A stretch of DNA of 64,000 nt. Origin: Albugo candida (Eukaryota; Oomycota; Peronosporomycetes; Albuginales). Within the stretch, counting starts at the first letter, position 1. The number at the start of each line of letters is the position of its first letter. The notes under the pieces were generated by a model. It saw only the letters and a program-made list of their open reading frames with translations, was not told where the DNA came from and made no database searches. The stretch lies in NCBI GenBank assembly GCA_040437565.1, contig JBDOQK010000056.1, positions 62,001 through 126,000 of the forward strand, written 5' to 3'. The position numbers were made by a program, and so were the translations under genes. Below, piece after piece: positions 1-12,495 of this stretch.

Positions 1-3000
1 ATTTAGTGCCTCTCTTTGCTCATTTGCTATCGCCTCGAGACTGACGTTGCTTCGTCGAAGTCTCAATATTTCTTCCTCTTGTTGTTTGAGTGATACCTTC
101 AGGCGCTTTATTTTTTCTTGATATACAGAAGTTTTGGATTGAACTTGGCTGATTTCTTCATCCTTTTGTGCCAAAGCCTGCAAAAGAAGTTTTAGTTCTT
201 GGTTCAGACCAGCCACTTGTCCTTGAACAGTGGTAAGCGATTGCTGTGCTTCCTTCTTGTTTGTTTCTATCGACCCAGAGAGCTGGAAGAGATGGCGTAG
301 ATGATCTTCATCAACTTGTTCTAGTGCTTCTTTCAATGATTGATGAGCATTGGCCAACTCTTTTGTAAGCTTCATTTTTTCCGATTCAAATTTCGTATTC
401 TCTAGATATAGTTGCTCTTCGAAGTTTTTCTTTAGCTGTTCCATGCGAGTCGCAGCTGTTCTTTCTTCCTCCTGTCTCTGTGATTGAGCCTTTTGAAGTT
501 CACTACGACACAGTAAAATCTCATTCTGATACTCTATAATGGAGGAGCGATATTGTATTCGATCGTTTTTCGCTTTTACGGACAGGTTTTGTATTAAAGC
601 ATCATTTTCCGCTTTCGCTTCCTCCGCAGCATCACGTAATTTCACACGCCAAAGATCTTCTTGCAATGCTGCTTTCTCTTCTTCAGTACGTTTCTCTTGG
701 TCTAAGGTCAGCTGAAAACTGGATTTCTGGTCGACAAGTTCTGCCTGGAGTCTTTCAGACTCTGACCGGAATTGATGTAAATGCACTTCTAGCTCCTCAT
801 ATGTGAATCTCTCCTTCTCAATGAGTCGTCGTTCATACAATCCTACATCCACTACGTCTTGTAGAGCTTTGAAGGATAAGTTTTTATGGTTCGATTCTTT
901 GACGTCTGTCTTGCCATTTATTTCTTTGGAACCGCCGTTGACGCGAATGTTGCAAATAACAATGACTCCCGAAGCAGTACTGGTGATGAGCTGTGACCCT
1001 CCCGTACTTACAGCAAAAATAAGACTTGTGATCGGCACGGTATGAAGATCAATACGATGTGATAATGTGACACGCATCGATGCACGCTGAAAGACGTTAT
1101 TGCAGATAGGCTGCCCAGTTCTCATCAAATACCATTGCAATATAAGTATCTCGCCACGAGACGTACCAGCATATAATAATTGATGAGAGCCGCTATCCAA
1201 AGCGGTCAGATTGTACGGTAGGAGCAAACCTAATTCTCCAGCATCGAGGCTACCTAATGGTCGACTATGTTTTCCTTGTTGCGCGGTGAGCTGGTCGCTT
1301 GAGAAATCAAATGCGACTTCATTGTATAAATCCGTGTAGATCCATGCACGGATCCGTGTTTGTCGTATACTTTTAATACTCTGCCTTGTCATGCTGGAAT
1401 TTGAAATGATAAGCTTCTCGAGTACAAAAAGAACATAAAATGGTTGCTCGAGCCCGGGTTCACGAGAAAATTGATCGGCAGCACTCAATGTCACAGCCGA
1501 GAATTCATTACTTTCATCACTTGTATCGACTGTCACTATTGATGGGAGCGACTTCGAGCACGTCTTGGACCATCCCACTTCATGGGAGATGAGGATGAGA
1601 GATTCTGAGTCGAGCGCAATATGTACAGAAGAAAGTTTTGCACCATTATCTCCAATAAAGAGAAAGGAAGTATCATTAGGATGCCACATACATTGTGAAA
1701 TTCTGGCTTTCGAGGTATCAATAATTGTTATGATCTGAGGAGTTTGTTTGTTGCGTTGGTAGTTGCGATACACGTAAATACCGCAAGGCTCTAAATGAAG
1801 CGTCAAGGCACAAAGAAATAATGACCCGCTTGTATTGTAGACCACCTGTGAGATATAAGAGCTTCCAACTTCACTATCGATAATGGTGGCCTCGTAATTG
1901 AGTCGTAGTGCGTCATTGACAATCAGATAGATGTAAATTCTGCAATTGACCCCAACTAGGACCTCCAATCCCGATGGATGGATATCCAGATATTTTCCTC
2001 GTGGTGCCATGAGTTGTGAAGCGGTTTTGTTATCCAGTGCATGATTGACGATAATGCGACCATTATGCTCCATACTCCAAATGCTGAGAAAGTAATCGTT
2101 TTTACCAGATTCGCAAACAAAAGCAAGATATGGCTGGCGAATTGCGATGCTAATGCTTCCTAATTGCGTCAAAATTGATGGGCATAACCGATTGAACGTG
2201 ATAGACCTTTTATCAATGCCAAATTGAAACACCGCAGATAGATCACACACGCCGTAATGAGACGAAGTAAAACACACCACTAACGCTGACTTTGGCATCG
2301 CTGCAATATATTGCAAGGCATTTCTAAACGAGAGAATATCAGAGAGCCTTATCGATGCAAAAGAAGCGAAAAGAAGGCACACATTCGTACGCAGTCTGAA
2401 CATGCAAATAACGCAATACTTGCAGCTCCTGCACACCTCCGACGGGCTTGACATGTTTTAAAATGAGTAAGCCTTGATCTGCCGTAATAGCGATTTTCTC
2501 CAAGTCGTCGTAGAGGGCAAGGCAGAAAAACTTCGATTCAGGAGGCACTTGAGCTGATAATCCCAAAGATATTGCTCCTAGATTGAGTTCTTGCTTCACT
2601 TTATCCTGAACAATAAGCTGAACAATCCCGCTTGTCAGCAGTGTTACCAGCGCATCATCGGTAAGCCACAGATAGTCGAGATACTCACAAATTCCAGATT
2701 CTATACTTTTCCTTGAAACGGTCACTTGCTCTCTAGCAGATGTGAATGTCGCCTTCAGTCGTAGTTGGTAGGCTTCCAGCACCCATAGCTGTACTTTCTG
2801 ACTATCGTGTGATTGCGATAGGATCTGTGCCATGTCAAATGGATTGAACAAAAGACGCTTGACATCGTATCGCATTGGAAAGTATGCAATCCTCCTTCCT
2901 GCTTTCCAGTCATAGACATTCAATGTTTTGTTCGATGCACAGCAGATTAGCTGACCGTCTGACGAAAAATCAATGTTAGCATGCCTTTCGCTCGATTCGT

Positions 3001-3412
3001 AGCTGAAAACGTTCTGCACCGTTTGACGTGTTTTTCCCTTATAGCTTAATTTCTCATGATTTTTCTTCTTCGATTGAGCTTTATAAATGATCACATACGC
3101 CTCTTGTGTGTTCAGGACCGTCAGGTGAACACCAAAGTACTGCTGCTTCAAGCAGACTGCGATAGAGGCGACATAAGTCGCTGAAATGTCACACTCAAAA
3201 CGAGATTGAATGACTACAAGTGGCTGCAGGATTCGGTACTCGGCTGTGTGCACATTTTGGACAATTATTAGTTTTTCGCATGCAAAGATAATCTCATCCA
3301 CATTGAGATATTGCAAGATTGGGTACACTGCACGATTGATTCCAGTAGCTAGGAATGGCTTTACAGATATCGTAGCGTCTACTTGTCCATTGAGCGTCTC
3401 ATTACAGCTCAT
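1..3412 (-). CDS. CFAP57: CFAP57 (WDR65)-like flagellar WD40/coiled-coil protein, 3' end beyond window
   Basis: Axonemal protein; CFAP57 helps position inner-arm dyneins in motile cilia (family knowledge). Exon 1 is 3412-2391, an intron of 43 nt (GTACG...AAG) lies at 2390-2348, and the second exon stays open from 2347 to the window edge, so about 1,120 residues are visible. The N-terminal two thirds are degenerate WD40 repeats: blocks such as HANIDFSSDGQLICC, LDIHPSGLEVLV and ISQCMWHPNDTSFLF fall in the same order as in animal CFAP57. From about position 900 down to 1 it becomes a long, Glu/Gln/Lys-rich coiled coil, as in CFAP57. The start is the first ATG after an AT-rich leader. CFAP43/44 share the general plan but fit the sequence order less well. 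The splice restores the frame exactly. Confidence 0.7.
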
Positions 3413-3582
3413 GTGTAGTCCAAATTTATTTATTAGTGCAATTTCGATTACAGTTTTTTTTCATGAGACAGCAAGCTACAAGTAAAAGTGGGTAGAGATT
3501 CGTAGGATACTAGAAAGAAGCCGATCACTTGTAGGTGACTCGCAAATAACCTTTTATTACGGGAAAGGCGCTACATCACGGA

Positions 3583-6500
3583 TCACCGACCGCCGCGATA
3601 ATTTCTTCCACGACGTAACCCAAATTCGGCGTTATTCCATTCGCTGCTTTGGCCAAAAGTTGCACGACCATCGGCAGTCAGCTGAGTTGGTGGTGCGGCA
3701 ATTGTGGTGCGCGTACTTGAAGGGAGTGGGAATCTTTCATTGACATCAAACATGGGTGTAAAGGTGTCCTGCAATTCTTCTCGTTGGATATTTTGTAACA
3801 CTAGACGCTTCAGCTCGGATTGTTCTCTTCTGCCTGCGTTCTCTTGTCGGTGGCAATGTTGAGCCAGAGATGATTGTTCGGGTACAATCAGACAGCGAGC
3901 CTCTACTTTGCCTTTATTGCCTCGACGCAACATTTTATATACAACTCCATCGGTTCCTTGCTTTCCCTGCTGCGTACTACCTTCCACGTCCGTATACGAG
4001 GGATGCACGGTCTTGATCATCGTCGGGATCGCCATTTTATCGACGTTGATACGATTTGCAGATTTTCTTGGCTCCACACTACTTTGCACCATACTTTTGT
4101 AGGCTTGCTCAAACAATTCATCTTCTTCGTTTCGTTGGTAGCGATCACGAATCACGAAATTATTGTCGTCTTCATTCTCTATTATTTGATCCTCCTCGTC
4201 ATCTACATCGTCTTCAGCCTCTTCTTCAACCTCTCCTTTCACAGCTTTTGCAACATCACCTTTTTTCAGGTCTTGTGCATCCTCATCTTCCTCGTCATCT
4301 TCTTCGTCATCATCATCCTCGTCCTCATCCTCGTCCTCGTCTTCGCGCGAATCCGCTTCGTCATTGTCCATCCGTTTACTTGCCTCATTGCTTGAATGCT
4401 TGGATCCTGCATCGTCTCGCATTGCGTTACCATCTGTTTCATTGTTTACGTTGTCTCGAGTCAATTTTGTGCTTTGTCGTTTCTCAGCCTCTTGCAATTG
4501 AGTAGCTGATATTTTTTGTGCTTCCGTATCCGCTTCCTCCCAAGTCTCATACCGAACAAATTGATCTTTCCATGCTCGAGTCAATGACTCAAATAACTCG
4601 ATAATGACAAAATCTGTCTCCAAGGGAATCTCATCTTTTGATAGAATATATCGTTGAAAGAAAACCATAAAGCATTTCAGTCGAATGCGTTGCAAACCTT
4701 TTTCAAGCCCATTGGAAAAGGTTGATTCACGCTCGGTGTACGCAGATGTTCCACAGGATTCAATCAAAGTACAAACTAAGCGAATTCGAAAAACATCGGT
4801 GCTTGAATCGACGCTGCTTGGTACACGAGGATCATATCGACTCTGTGGAACGAGGTAGAATGAGTGCAAGGTCTTGGCCAGGGTCAAACTAGGCGGGTCA
4901 ATGTCGTTTGGTATCGCGTGTTTGATTGAGAGCTTGCAGAGATAATCCATATACGGTGCATATTGTGGTAACGTCATCAAGTCATGAGAATGATGAATGA
5001 TCAAGTACAAAGTGTCCATGATGATTTTGATGCCGATAAACCCGCGATTGTATAATTCTCCAAGCAGTTTGGCATACCCAAGCGTCTTCTGATGTCGTCG
5101 ATAATCATTAACATCTAGAGCTTGATGAATCGCTTCCAAAACATCATCGATTATCCAAACTGATAATTGCGGATAGAACTTTGCTAACTCTTTCAGTACA
5201 TCCACGACAAGCGGCATGTGCATCACTTTGCCAGAAGTGACCTTTAGAATTGCTTTGATCACATAATCTCGTGTTTCTTCTGCTTTTGACTTCCACGGAA
5301 GCTTCCTTAGTAGCTTGGTGACCCGTTTGAGATTTTCTTCACTTAAATCCTGATACAAAAGCTTCTGTATGAACAANNNNNNNNNNNNNNNNNNNNNNNN
5401 NNNNNNNNNNNNNNNNNNNNNNNNNNNNNNNNNNNNNNNNNNNNNNNNNNNNNNNNNNNNNNNNNNNNNNNNNNNNTGCCAGAAGTGACCTTTAGAATTG
5501 CTTTGATCACATAATCTCGTGTTTCTTCTGCTTTTGACTTCCACGGAAGCTTCCTTACTAGCTTGGTGACCCGTTTGAGATTTTCTTCACTTAAATCCTG
5601 ATACAAAAGCTTCTGTATGAACAAGTACAATGGATCATGTTGCTTTACTACACGCTCTTTCTGTAATGGTGGTTGACATAGGTAGAACGCATTCTGTATC
5701 AGAGTCTCGGCTTGAGCGTCCAAGTGTTTGGCTGATTTGAGCTTCATCATGATCGATAGAAAATGAACAGTCCGGACATGTGTCAATCTGCAACAATAGA
5801 GAAATCGACCGCAATTTTCTAGTAGCGTAGTCGCCACAGATACATTTTGACCTTGGAAATCAGAGAAGCATTTTTTGAGACAACGAAACGCAGCACTTGC
5901 TGGACACAACTGAAATTTGACTAATTCCGCGAGGAATCGAATATTTTTGATCCGAGACTCCAGTCGAAATTGATTTCGTTTCTTTATGAAATAGTTGAAC
6001 TCACTCACCAGTAGCTCTACCAATTCCTGGCCAAGATCGTCCTTCAAGACGCGATTTAGAGTAGCAATCAGACGAGCGTAATAGACCAGTAACTCCAGAT
6101 GCGTACGAGGAACACTGAAAACATGCTTAATGAGCCGATTGCGATTGGATTTGCTGTTGATATAGCAAAACTCAGCCGCTGCCTTGTCGCATCGCTCGCG
6201 GTTGACAATCGAATCCAAACTAGTGAAGAAGGTATCTGCTTGATGATGATATATCGTACTTGATGACGAGGTTGGTAGCGTGCTCTCATCTTTTGTTACT
6301 GCCTCGGTTACTTTGTTCTCTTTCTCAGCAATTTCATCCCGTTCAAGCTCCAAATCTTCCGGTTCAAGGTCTAAAGACTCGTCGCCTGAGTCCTCATCAT
6401 GTGCTTCTTCTACTTCCAGTTCTTCTTCTGTTGGATCATTCGTTGACTCTTTATTTCCGTCTTGATTCTCCTGTTTCTTGCGCATATCCAAGACTTCTTG

Positions 6501-7781
6501 CTCTGTCAATCCCAACACGACCGCCGGAACCAAGTCTAACAAGTTCGGTAAATCCTCATACAGCGATCGTGTATCCTCATCGCTAAATGGACTATCTTTA
6601 TGAGCATGGTTAGAATCTGCAGATCGATGTTCGGCTCCATCGTAAACTAAGAGACCCGTCTCGGACTTGTCTCCTTCATTTTCTGGCTTGGGTAATGCAG
6701 GCATATCGCGATCAATCGCTTCTGCCAATAGACTCAAACTAGTTTGGACTTTCTCGAACAGATTCTTGGCCTTTTCCAGCTCTTCTGCATGCTTTTCATT
6801 CACTTCACCGCAGTTCAGTTCTTCTTTCTCGTTTCTATTTTGCAGTTTGCACACGGTTAGATGCTGGTTTTCATAATACTTTGAGATTGTTTCAAAGGCT
6901 TGAATATAAAAATTAAGAGCTTCACTTTGTGCATTTTCGGGAACCAGATGCTGCTGAGCTTGAATTAGTTGCATCCATTTTGGATCCTGTGAAGTATTAC
7001 TTCTGCTTATAGTGTCCTTGAATTTTCTTGGCACAACTCCAAAGAATTCCAGCCCACAAAACTTTGCAAATGAGACCAGCAAAGGAATTTCAAATTGTGT
7101 CGAGTTATTGGCTGAACTCGAGCTACTGCTGGTGATATTTCGTCTCGACTTTGCAGTAGCATTTAAGGAAAAGTGCAATGATCCTGATCCGCTCCCAATT
7201 GACTGGTTGTAACTGTCACGGCGAATAGCTCGTTGCAGGATGCTCAGTATGATAGAAACGTCATCATACACATCTACAAGGTACATTTCAGCCAGTAAGC
7301 GTAATAAGATTCTTCTTTTGATCATCTTTTGCTTGTCTTCCACGTTATGCGATGCATCAAAAACATTTACAATGGTCTGTAACAAAAGACTTGTGAATTC
7401 CTGATAGCGCTGGTGCAATAAGGAAATTAATTCGATCGCCACGGGCAAGTCTGCCATTTTGAAAGGGGCCTCAACGATCGCAGCTACGCATTCGCTTATG
7501 TAACGAGTCAAATTCAGTTCCAGTATATCCTTTTGAAGTGTAGAGAAGTTCGATTCGGATAGGAGCTTGAGCTTTTTGACAAACGCAGAAGTTTTCTTAA
7601 TATCAGATTTTAGTTTTCCCGAACTTCCTTGACCACAAGCAGTTGATGTTCGGAGTCTTTCAACTCTCTCCGGTGCATTTTCTTGTCGCAGGGTCGCACG
7701 ACTCGAGCAGTTCTTTTGAAATTCCTGCAATACTTCAAGGGAAGTGCTATCCATTAGCGGTATGTTGGAGGTAGCTCTCAA
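3583..7781 (-). CDS. UPF2: UPF2/NMD2, nonsense-mediated mRNA decay factor
   Basis: Cytoplasmic scaffold that links UPF3 and the exon-junction complex to UPF1. The frame is interrupted only by an assembly gap: 5229-5376 and 5477-5624 are the same 148 bp (one mismatch), and collapsing them gives one intronless frame of about 1,316 residues, close to human UPF2 (1,272). Visible: first MIF4G domain (AFVKKLKLLSESNFSTLQ, then SLLHQRYQEF), an acidic linker, the second MIF4G (KAAAEFCYINSKSNR, LLENCGRFLYCCRLTHVRT), the third MIF4G (YAKLLGELYNRGFI, FRIRLVCTLIESCG), a very acidic Asp/Glu run, and the C-terminal UPF1-binding segment followed by MLRRGNKG and an Arg/Gly tail. Upstream of the start the frame is not conserved-looking. 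Confidence 0.93.
5229..5624. repeat. Unmerged contig overlap around 100-N gap (5377-5476)
   Basis: The 148 bp ending at 5376 and the 148 bp starting at 5477 match with a single difference. Both encode the same part of the third MIF4G domain of UPF2. The flanking frames are continuous if one copy is removed, so this is a scaffolding artefact and not a repeat in the gene. Confidence 0.93.
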
Positions 7782-7825
7782 TTCCGTTGTTGGATTTACC
7801 CTAGTATTATGTAATATTACATCGT

Positions 7826-8995
7826 TTAAGGATAGTCCTTTTCAACTTCAAGTGAAGAATCGAGCGTCTTCCGCGATAATCGCTTCACGAGCTCATAAGT
7901 TGTTATTATCAGTAGACCAGAGGGTCCCATAGACATGATTCGCTACATTTGAAAGTTTGGTGAGTACCGGAAACGACACAAGATGAACGGCGTACCGCAA
8001 CGGCTCCCGTCATAAACCCACGAGCTCCTTCGCGATTCAGAATATATTTCAGCGTTTGCATTGTGCTGTATTGAGTGTAAATTTGGCTCTTCGTACGGAT
8101 GATATCCAGTGGATTCGTGAGGACAGCTGTCAAGACGCCTGACGTGCCACCACTGAAGGCCTGTGCTAACACTGCGAAACAGGTCAAACCAGATGCACTT
8201 GAGGCAGAATTGAGTTATACCTTGTTTCCAAGAAGGATCAATGTCGCACGATTGCAGCCATTTGAAGTAAATAGGTAGTATGAAGCCATATGAGCCCCAC
8301 CAAATTGAGGAGGAAGGTGCATACGTGGCGATGGACACAAAATAGCCACGATAGAATCCTCTCCATCCCTCCGAATGATAGATTGCTCGTACGATTGAAG
8401 ACATATTTTGTGAAGAATTCACTGAGGCTGAACTGGGGTGCTTCATCTGATGCTGTTGCACAAGTTGTTCAGAGACCATGAGCCGCTGCGATACAATATC
8501 CAAAGGTACGACCACAGTTTGCGAAACGAGCGAAGCTGCTGCTCCTCCCAAAAAATTGGAGACTGTATCAGTAACCTGTAAGACAGAATTCTTGTCAGTT
8601 GGTGAGTAATTACGCATCAAAGCAGCAACGACCTGGCACTTGGCACGCAGAACGCTACGAGTCATTTCATAAACAGATATATATAAATTTCCAAAGACTA
8701 CATTCAGCGTACTTGCACCAAAACCTTTGTAGAATCCCAAAATGCCTTCGTTTCGTGCTATTTTACGAAAAGCATCAAATGCTCCATCGTATAATGGCTT
8801 CCTACTCGACTGCACCTGAAGCCTAGTTTTGACTAAATTACTTGGATAGACTGCTGCACGAACGGCTAAAAGCATTGATGGACCCAGGATGTAGTATTTA
8901 CTTTTATCTAGCTCATCCCAATCGATTTGTTGTAGCTCGGATGACACTTGTTGATCTGATTCCATTATTGGCCACGATCCGAATACAATGTACAT
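7826..8995 (-). CDS. SLC25A44-like mitochondrial carrier
   Basis: Inner-membrane solute carrier; SLC25A44 in animals carries branched-chain amino acids, but the substrate here is unproven. Exons: 8995-8221, 8171-7996, 7942-7826, with introns 8220-8172 (49 nt) and 7995-7943 (53 nt, ACTCAC branch). The spliced protein has the three carrier repeats: IDWDELDKSKYYILG opening, VYPSNLVKTRLQV, VVPLDIVSQRLM and LTNPLDIIRTK (P-x-D/N-x-x-K/R signatures), RGFYRGYFVSIATY, and a last helix reading ARIMSMGPSGLLIITTYE that exists only after splicing. A 57-nt in-frame stretch at about 8632-8576 (GTCGTT...TTACAG) may be a further unspliced-in-frame intron. The second ATG at 8965 is an equally good start. Confidence 0.88.
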
Positions 8996-9016
8996 ACGAG
9001 CACATCAATTTGGTGT
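8996..9016. promoter_or_regulatory. Very short divergent intergenic spacer (carrier / HRQ1)
   Basis: Only 21 bp separate the outermost ATG codons of two divergently transcribed genes (60 bp if the second ATGs, 8965 and 9026, are used). The two transcripts must therefore start inside each other's leader or very close together, which suggests a shared bidirectional promoter. No TATA or other core element is obvious. Confidence 0.5.
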
Positions 9017-12000
9017 ATGTATAAAATGCAGAGCATACTGCAAAAGTTTGCGTTAATAAATACAAGTTATTGCTTTCTTGCGCGGCAGAAAGCATTACTA
9101 AGCGTTCAAAACATCGTTAATTTGGCATCTAGCATGGGAAATGTATTAGTTTCCTATGAAGATATCGAAACAATGGTAAAAATTGCTCCATTATTGATGC
9201 AAATCCGTATTGTGAGCCGCCGGCAAATATATAAAGGTATTGATAAATATCTTTTCTGAAAGACTATTATATTTATGCTCGTAATTGAATGCAGACGACT
9301 CCTTTATCCACTCCGTCCAACCTAATGCACCTCTAGTAATACATCTTCTGCTATTCCTAATATCTCCACAAGCAAGTCAGCGTGCAAGTGACAAGCGTGA
9401 AAAGATCTTTCAAAAAGCATTCCATTCGCTCGAATCAGATTCCTCGGAAAGCGCAATTGCAACAACTTGTGGTAGTGAACAGGTATCATCAACTGCTACA
9501 AAACATAACGATACCGCAGAAAGCGAAAAAAAAGAAAGCGCAAAACGAAAGCAGGCGACTCGGAAGTGTTCTGCAAAAAAAAGAACGAAAGAAAATGGCT
9601 GTGACGCACCAAACGCGAGCGAAAGCATCAAAGACAAACAAAAAAACGCTTTTGATTATGATAAAAGCCTGAAAGCTAAAGCTGAAGCTGTCGAACGCAT
9701 TCTAGCAGCTACTGCTCATGGTCACGTTTGTCGTGAGTGGATCGAAAGATTGCGCGAAATGGATTGGGTTGAGAATCAATTGATTCATATCGAGAGAATT
9801 CATGCAAGAGAAGCAAAAACCGTCAATTTGCAGAAAATGGAGATTTCAGAGAGAATGAAAGCTGCACTCTCAAAAAGAGGTTTACATTCTTTGTACCTTC
9901 ATCAGGCGCAAGCCATTGAAGCGATAAAGAGAGGATCGAACGTCATGCTCTGCACATCCACAGCAAGTGGGAAATCGCTCTCTTTCATCATTCCCACGAT
10001 CGAAGATCTGTTAGAAGGGACTGAATGCAACGAATTGCCCGCGTTTATATACTTGTTCCCGACCAAAGTACGCAACTTCCACAAGAAATCATATCGGTAC
10101 TATTAGTTCTTTATGTAGGCCTTGGCCCAAGATCAATTGAGGAGTGTCCGAGAATTTCTGGTGGCCGTCAATCTTTCTCCATCGTATTGCTGCACATTTG
10201 TAAGTCTATGTATCAGTCGATGTTCGGGACGTATTTTATCGCTATCTTCAGGATGGAGACACAGACACAAGGGATCGAGCGGCACTTATTCGTGATGCAC
10301 GAATCTTTTTGATGAATCCAGACGTGCTTCATCACACAGTCTTACCGCAACATTCGCGCTGGAAACACATTTTGGGTAAACTGAGGTAAGAGAGCAGCTT
10401 TCCCTCATAGTAGCTCAATCTGATTGATATACAGATATGTTGTCGTCGACGAATCTCATATGTATCGCGGTGTTTTTGGAACACACGTATCGTACGTGTT
10501 TCGTCGACTCTTTCGACTTTGTGCGCTATATGGTGCTTACCCGCAAACAATCTGCTGCTCAGCGAGCATAGGAAATCCAATACAGCATTTTGAGAATCTC
10601 ATTCCGGTTGTTCCGAGTGATTCAACGATCTCTTTCCCTCCTCATTATGCGTTTCTCCAATCGCGTTTTCTAGATCTCATTGATGAAGATGGAAGTCCTC
10701 AAGGCGAGAAATGGATCTGTTTATGGAACCCACAAGCGTCTCGTGCTTGTAATGAAAACATTAGCAAGTCGACAAATATTGCTACAAAAAAGCGAAAGAC
10801 GAAAAAGGTCGTACAAGATTCTCTAGCATCACACGAGAATACGATTGACAGCTTGGACCTAAGCGAGGACACGCAAAGAGCGACAAGGAGTCCGATCTTT
10901 CAAAGCGCTTGTATCATGTCCAAACTCATTGAGATGACTGTACACACGCTAATGTTTTGTAATGGAAGGAAACTAGCAGAGCTCGTTCTTATGAATGTGC
11001 AAGGTATTTTGAAGAAATCGAAGGCTACTCGGGGATTATTGCGACGGGTTTTGACTTATCGCGGAGGCTACAGCGTCCAAGATCGTCGAAAGATCGAGCA
11101 GCGGTTGTTCCAGGGAGACTTACTGGGTGTAGTGGCAACAAATGCACTTGAGCTGGGTATCGATGTTGGCCATTTGGATTGCACACTTCATTTGGGCTTA
11201 CCTTCCAGCATATCATCTCTTTGGCAGCAAGCGGGACGTGCTGGTCGTAAGCACACTGTACCATCACTTTCCATCATTATCTGTTTTGATTCCCCGCTGG
11301 ATCAATACTTTTGTCGACATTCTGACGAGCTCTTTGCTTTGAAACCAGAGGCGGCTAATTTGCAATTGAGTAATGTGCAAATTTTGCAACATCACTTAAT
11401 TTGTGCAGCAAGAGAAGTAGCTATCTTCAGCAAAAAGTCTGGCTCCGTTTACTTTGACTCATTCCTATGGCCGGAAAATACACTCAAGACTCATGTGCTG
11501 TCGCTTGTAGAGGACAAGAAGATCATCGCCTTGGATGAGCACGGGTATCAACTGCATCCGTGTCTCTCTTCCGCATACAGATACCTTAGCCTGCGATCAA
11601 CTGAAGACAAAGTTTATAAAGTGCTCACTTCCGACGACAATGATCCCAATCAATGGATTGAGCTCGATGAAATTCCGGGTACAAGAGCATTTTTCCAAGT
11701 CTATCCAACAGCTGTTTATCTTCATCAGGGCAAAGAGTATCTCATCACGCACCTCAATCACGACGAACGCTTTGCAGTCGCAGAGCGTTGCAAAGCCGAG
11801 TTATCGTACTATTCGACTTGCCGAGACTTTACCGATGTCGATATCGTTCGCACGTTCGGAACGAAAGCGATCTCATCGTGTACAGAGTCGTCGAGAACGT
11901 ACTTGTCAACGGGGATGGTCTCTGTCACGACCTCTGTGATTGGATCAGCAATGTACAAAAAGAGAACGATGGCGCTCATTCAGTCCAATACATTCTCGCT

Positions 12001-12495
12001 TCCGCCAATGCAGCACATTAGTGAGGCGCTTTGGATCGATCTTCCATCGTATGTTGAAGAGCAGTTTCGCTCCGCAGGGTACAATTGGAATGGATCTTTG
12101 CACGGTGTCGGGCATCTACTTACCAGTTTAGTCCCGCTATTCATCCGCTGTGACCCGGGAGATATTGACACGGAACATTATCATCCGAAAGAGCAACGTT
12201 CTCGACCCAGACGCATCACAATATACGAAAGAAGAGAGGGAGGCACCGGGATTGTATCTCAATTACATTCAGCTTTTGCAGAGGTATATTGATTATCATC
12301 AACTATCAGAGTTACTTACACGTTTTGTAGCTTATCAGAAAAAGCGTTGTTCTGCTGTCCGAATGTAGCTGTTTAGAAGGATGTCCCTCCTGCATTCATT
12401 CTACACGTTGTTCGGAACACAATGAAGTTCTTGACAAAGAAGGAGCACTTTGCATCCTTAAATTCATCATAGAATCAAGCTATATGGAAACTTAA
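9017..12495 (+). CDS. HRQ1: HRQ1, RecQ4/YprA-type ATP-dependent 3'-5' DNA helicase
   Basis: Nuclear helicase of the Hrq1 family (crosslink repair and telomere maintenance in yeast). Six exons fit: 9017-9236, 9295-10067, 10119-10199, 10252-10385, 10435-12283, 12331-12495; introns are 47-58 nt and each splice restores the frame. The N-terminal fold seen in Hrq1 is there (NTSYCFLARQKALLS...SYEDIETMVKIAP), then a basic low-complexity stretch, motif I STASGKS, motif Ib FPTKALAQDQLRS formed across intron 2, TFDGDT across intron 3, motif II VVVDESHMYRG across intron 4, ATNALELGIDVG and QQAGRAGRK. The last exon supplies the C-terminal cysteine cluster (CSCLEGCPSC...C) typical of the DUF1998/MrfA-like end. 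Total about 1,072 residues. The second ATG (9026) is an alternative start. Confidence 0.93.

Noticed and set aside
3874-4505. Plus-strand hydrophobic open frames inside UPF2
   Set aside because: They are the antisense of the Asp/Glu-rich run and linker; the sense frame is clearly the gene.
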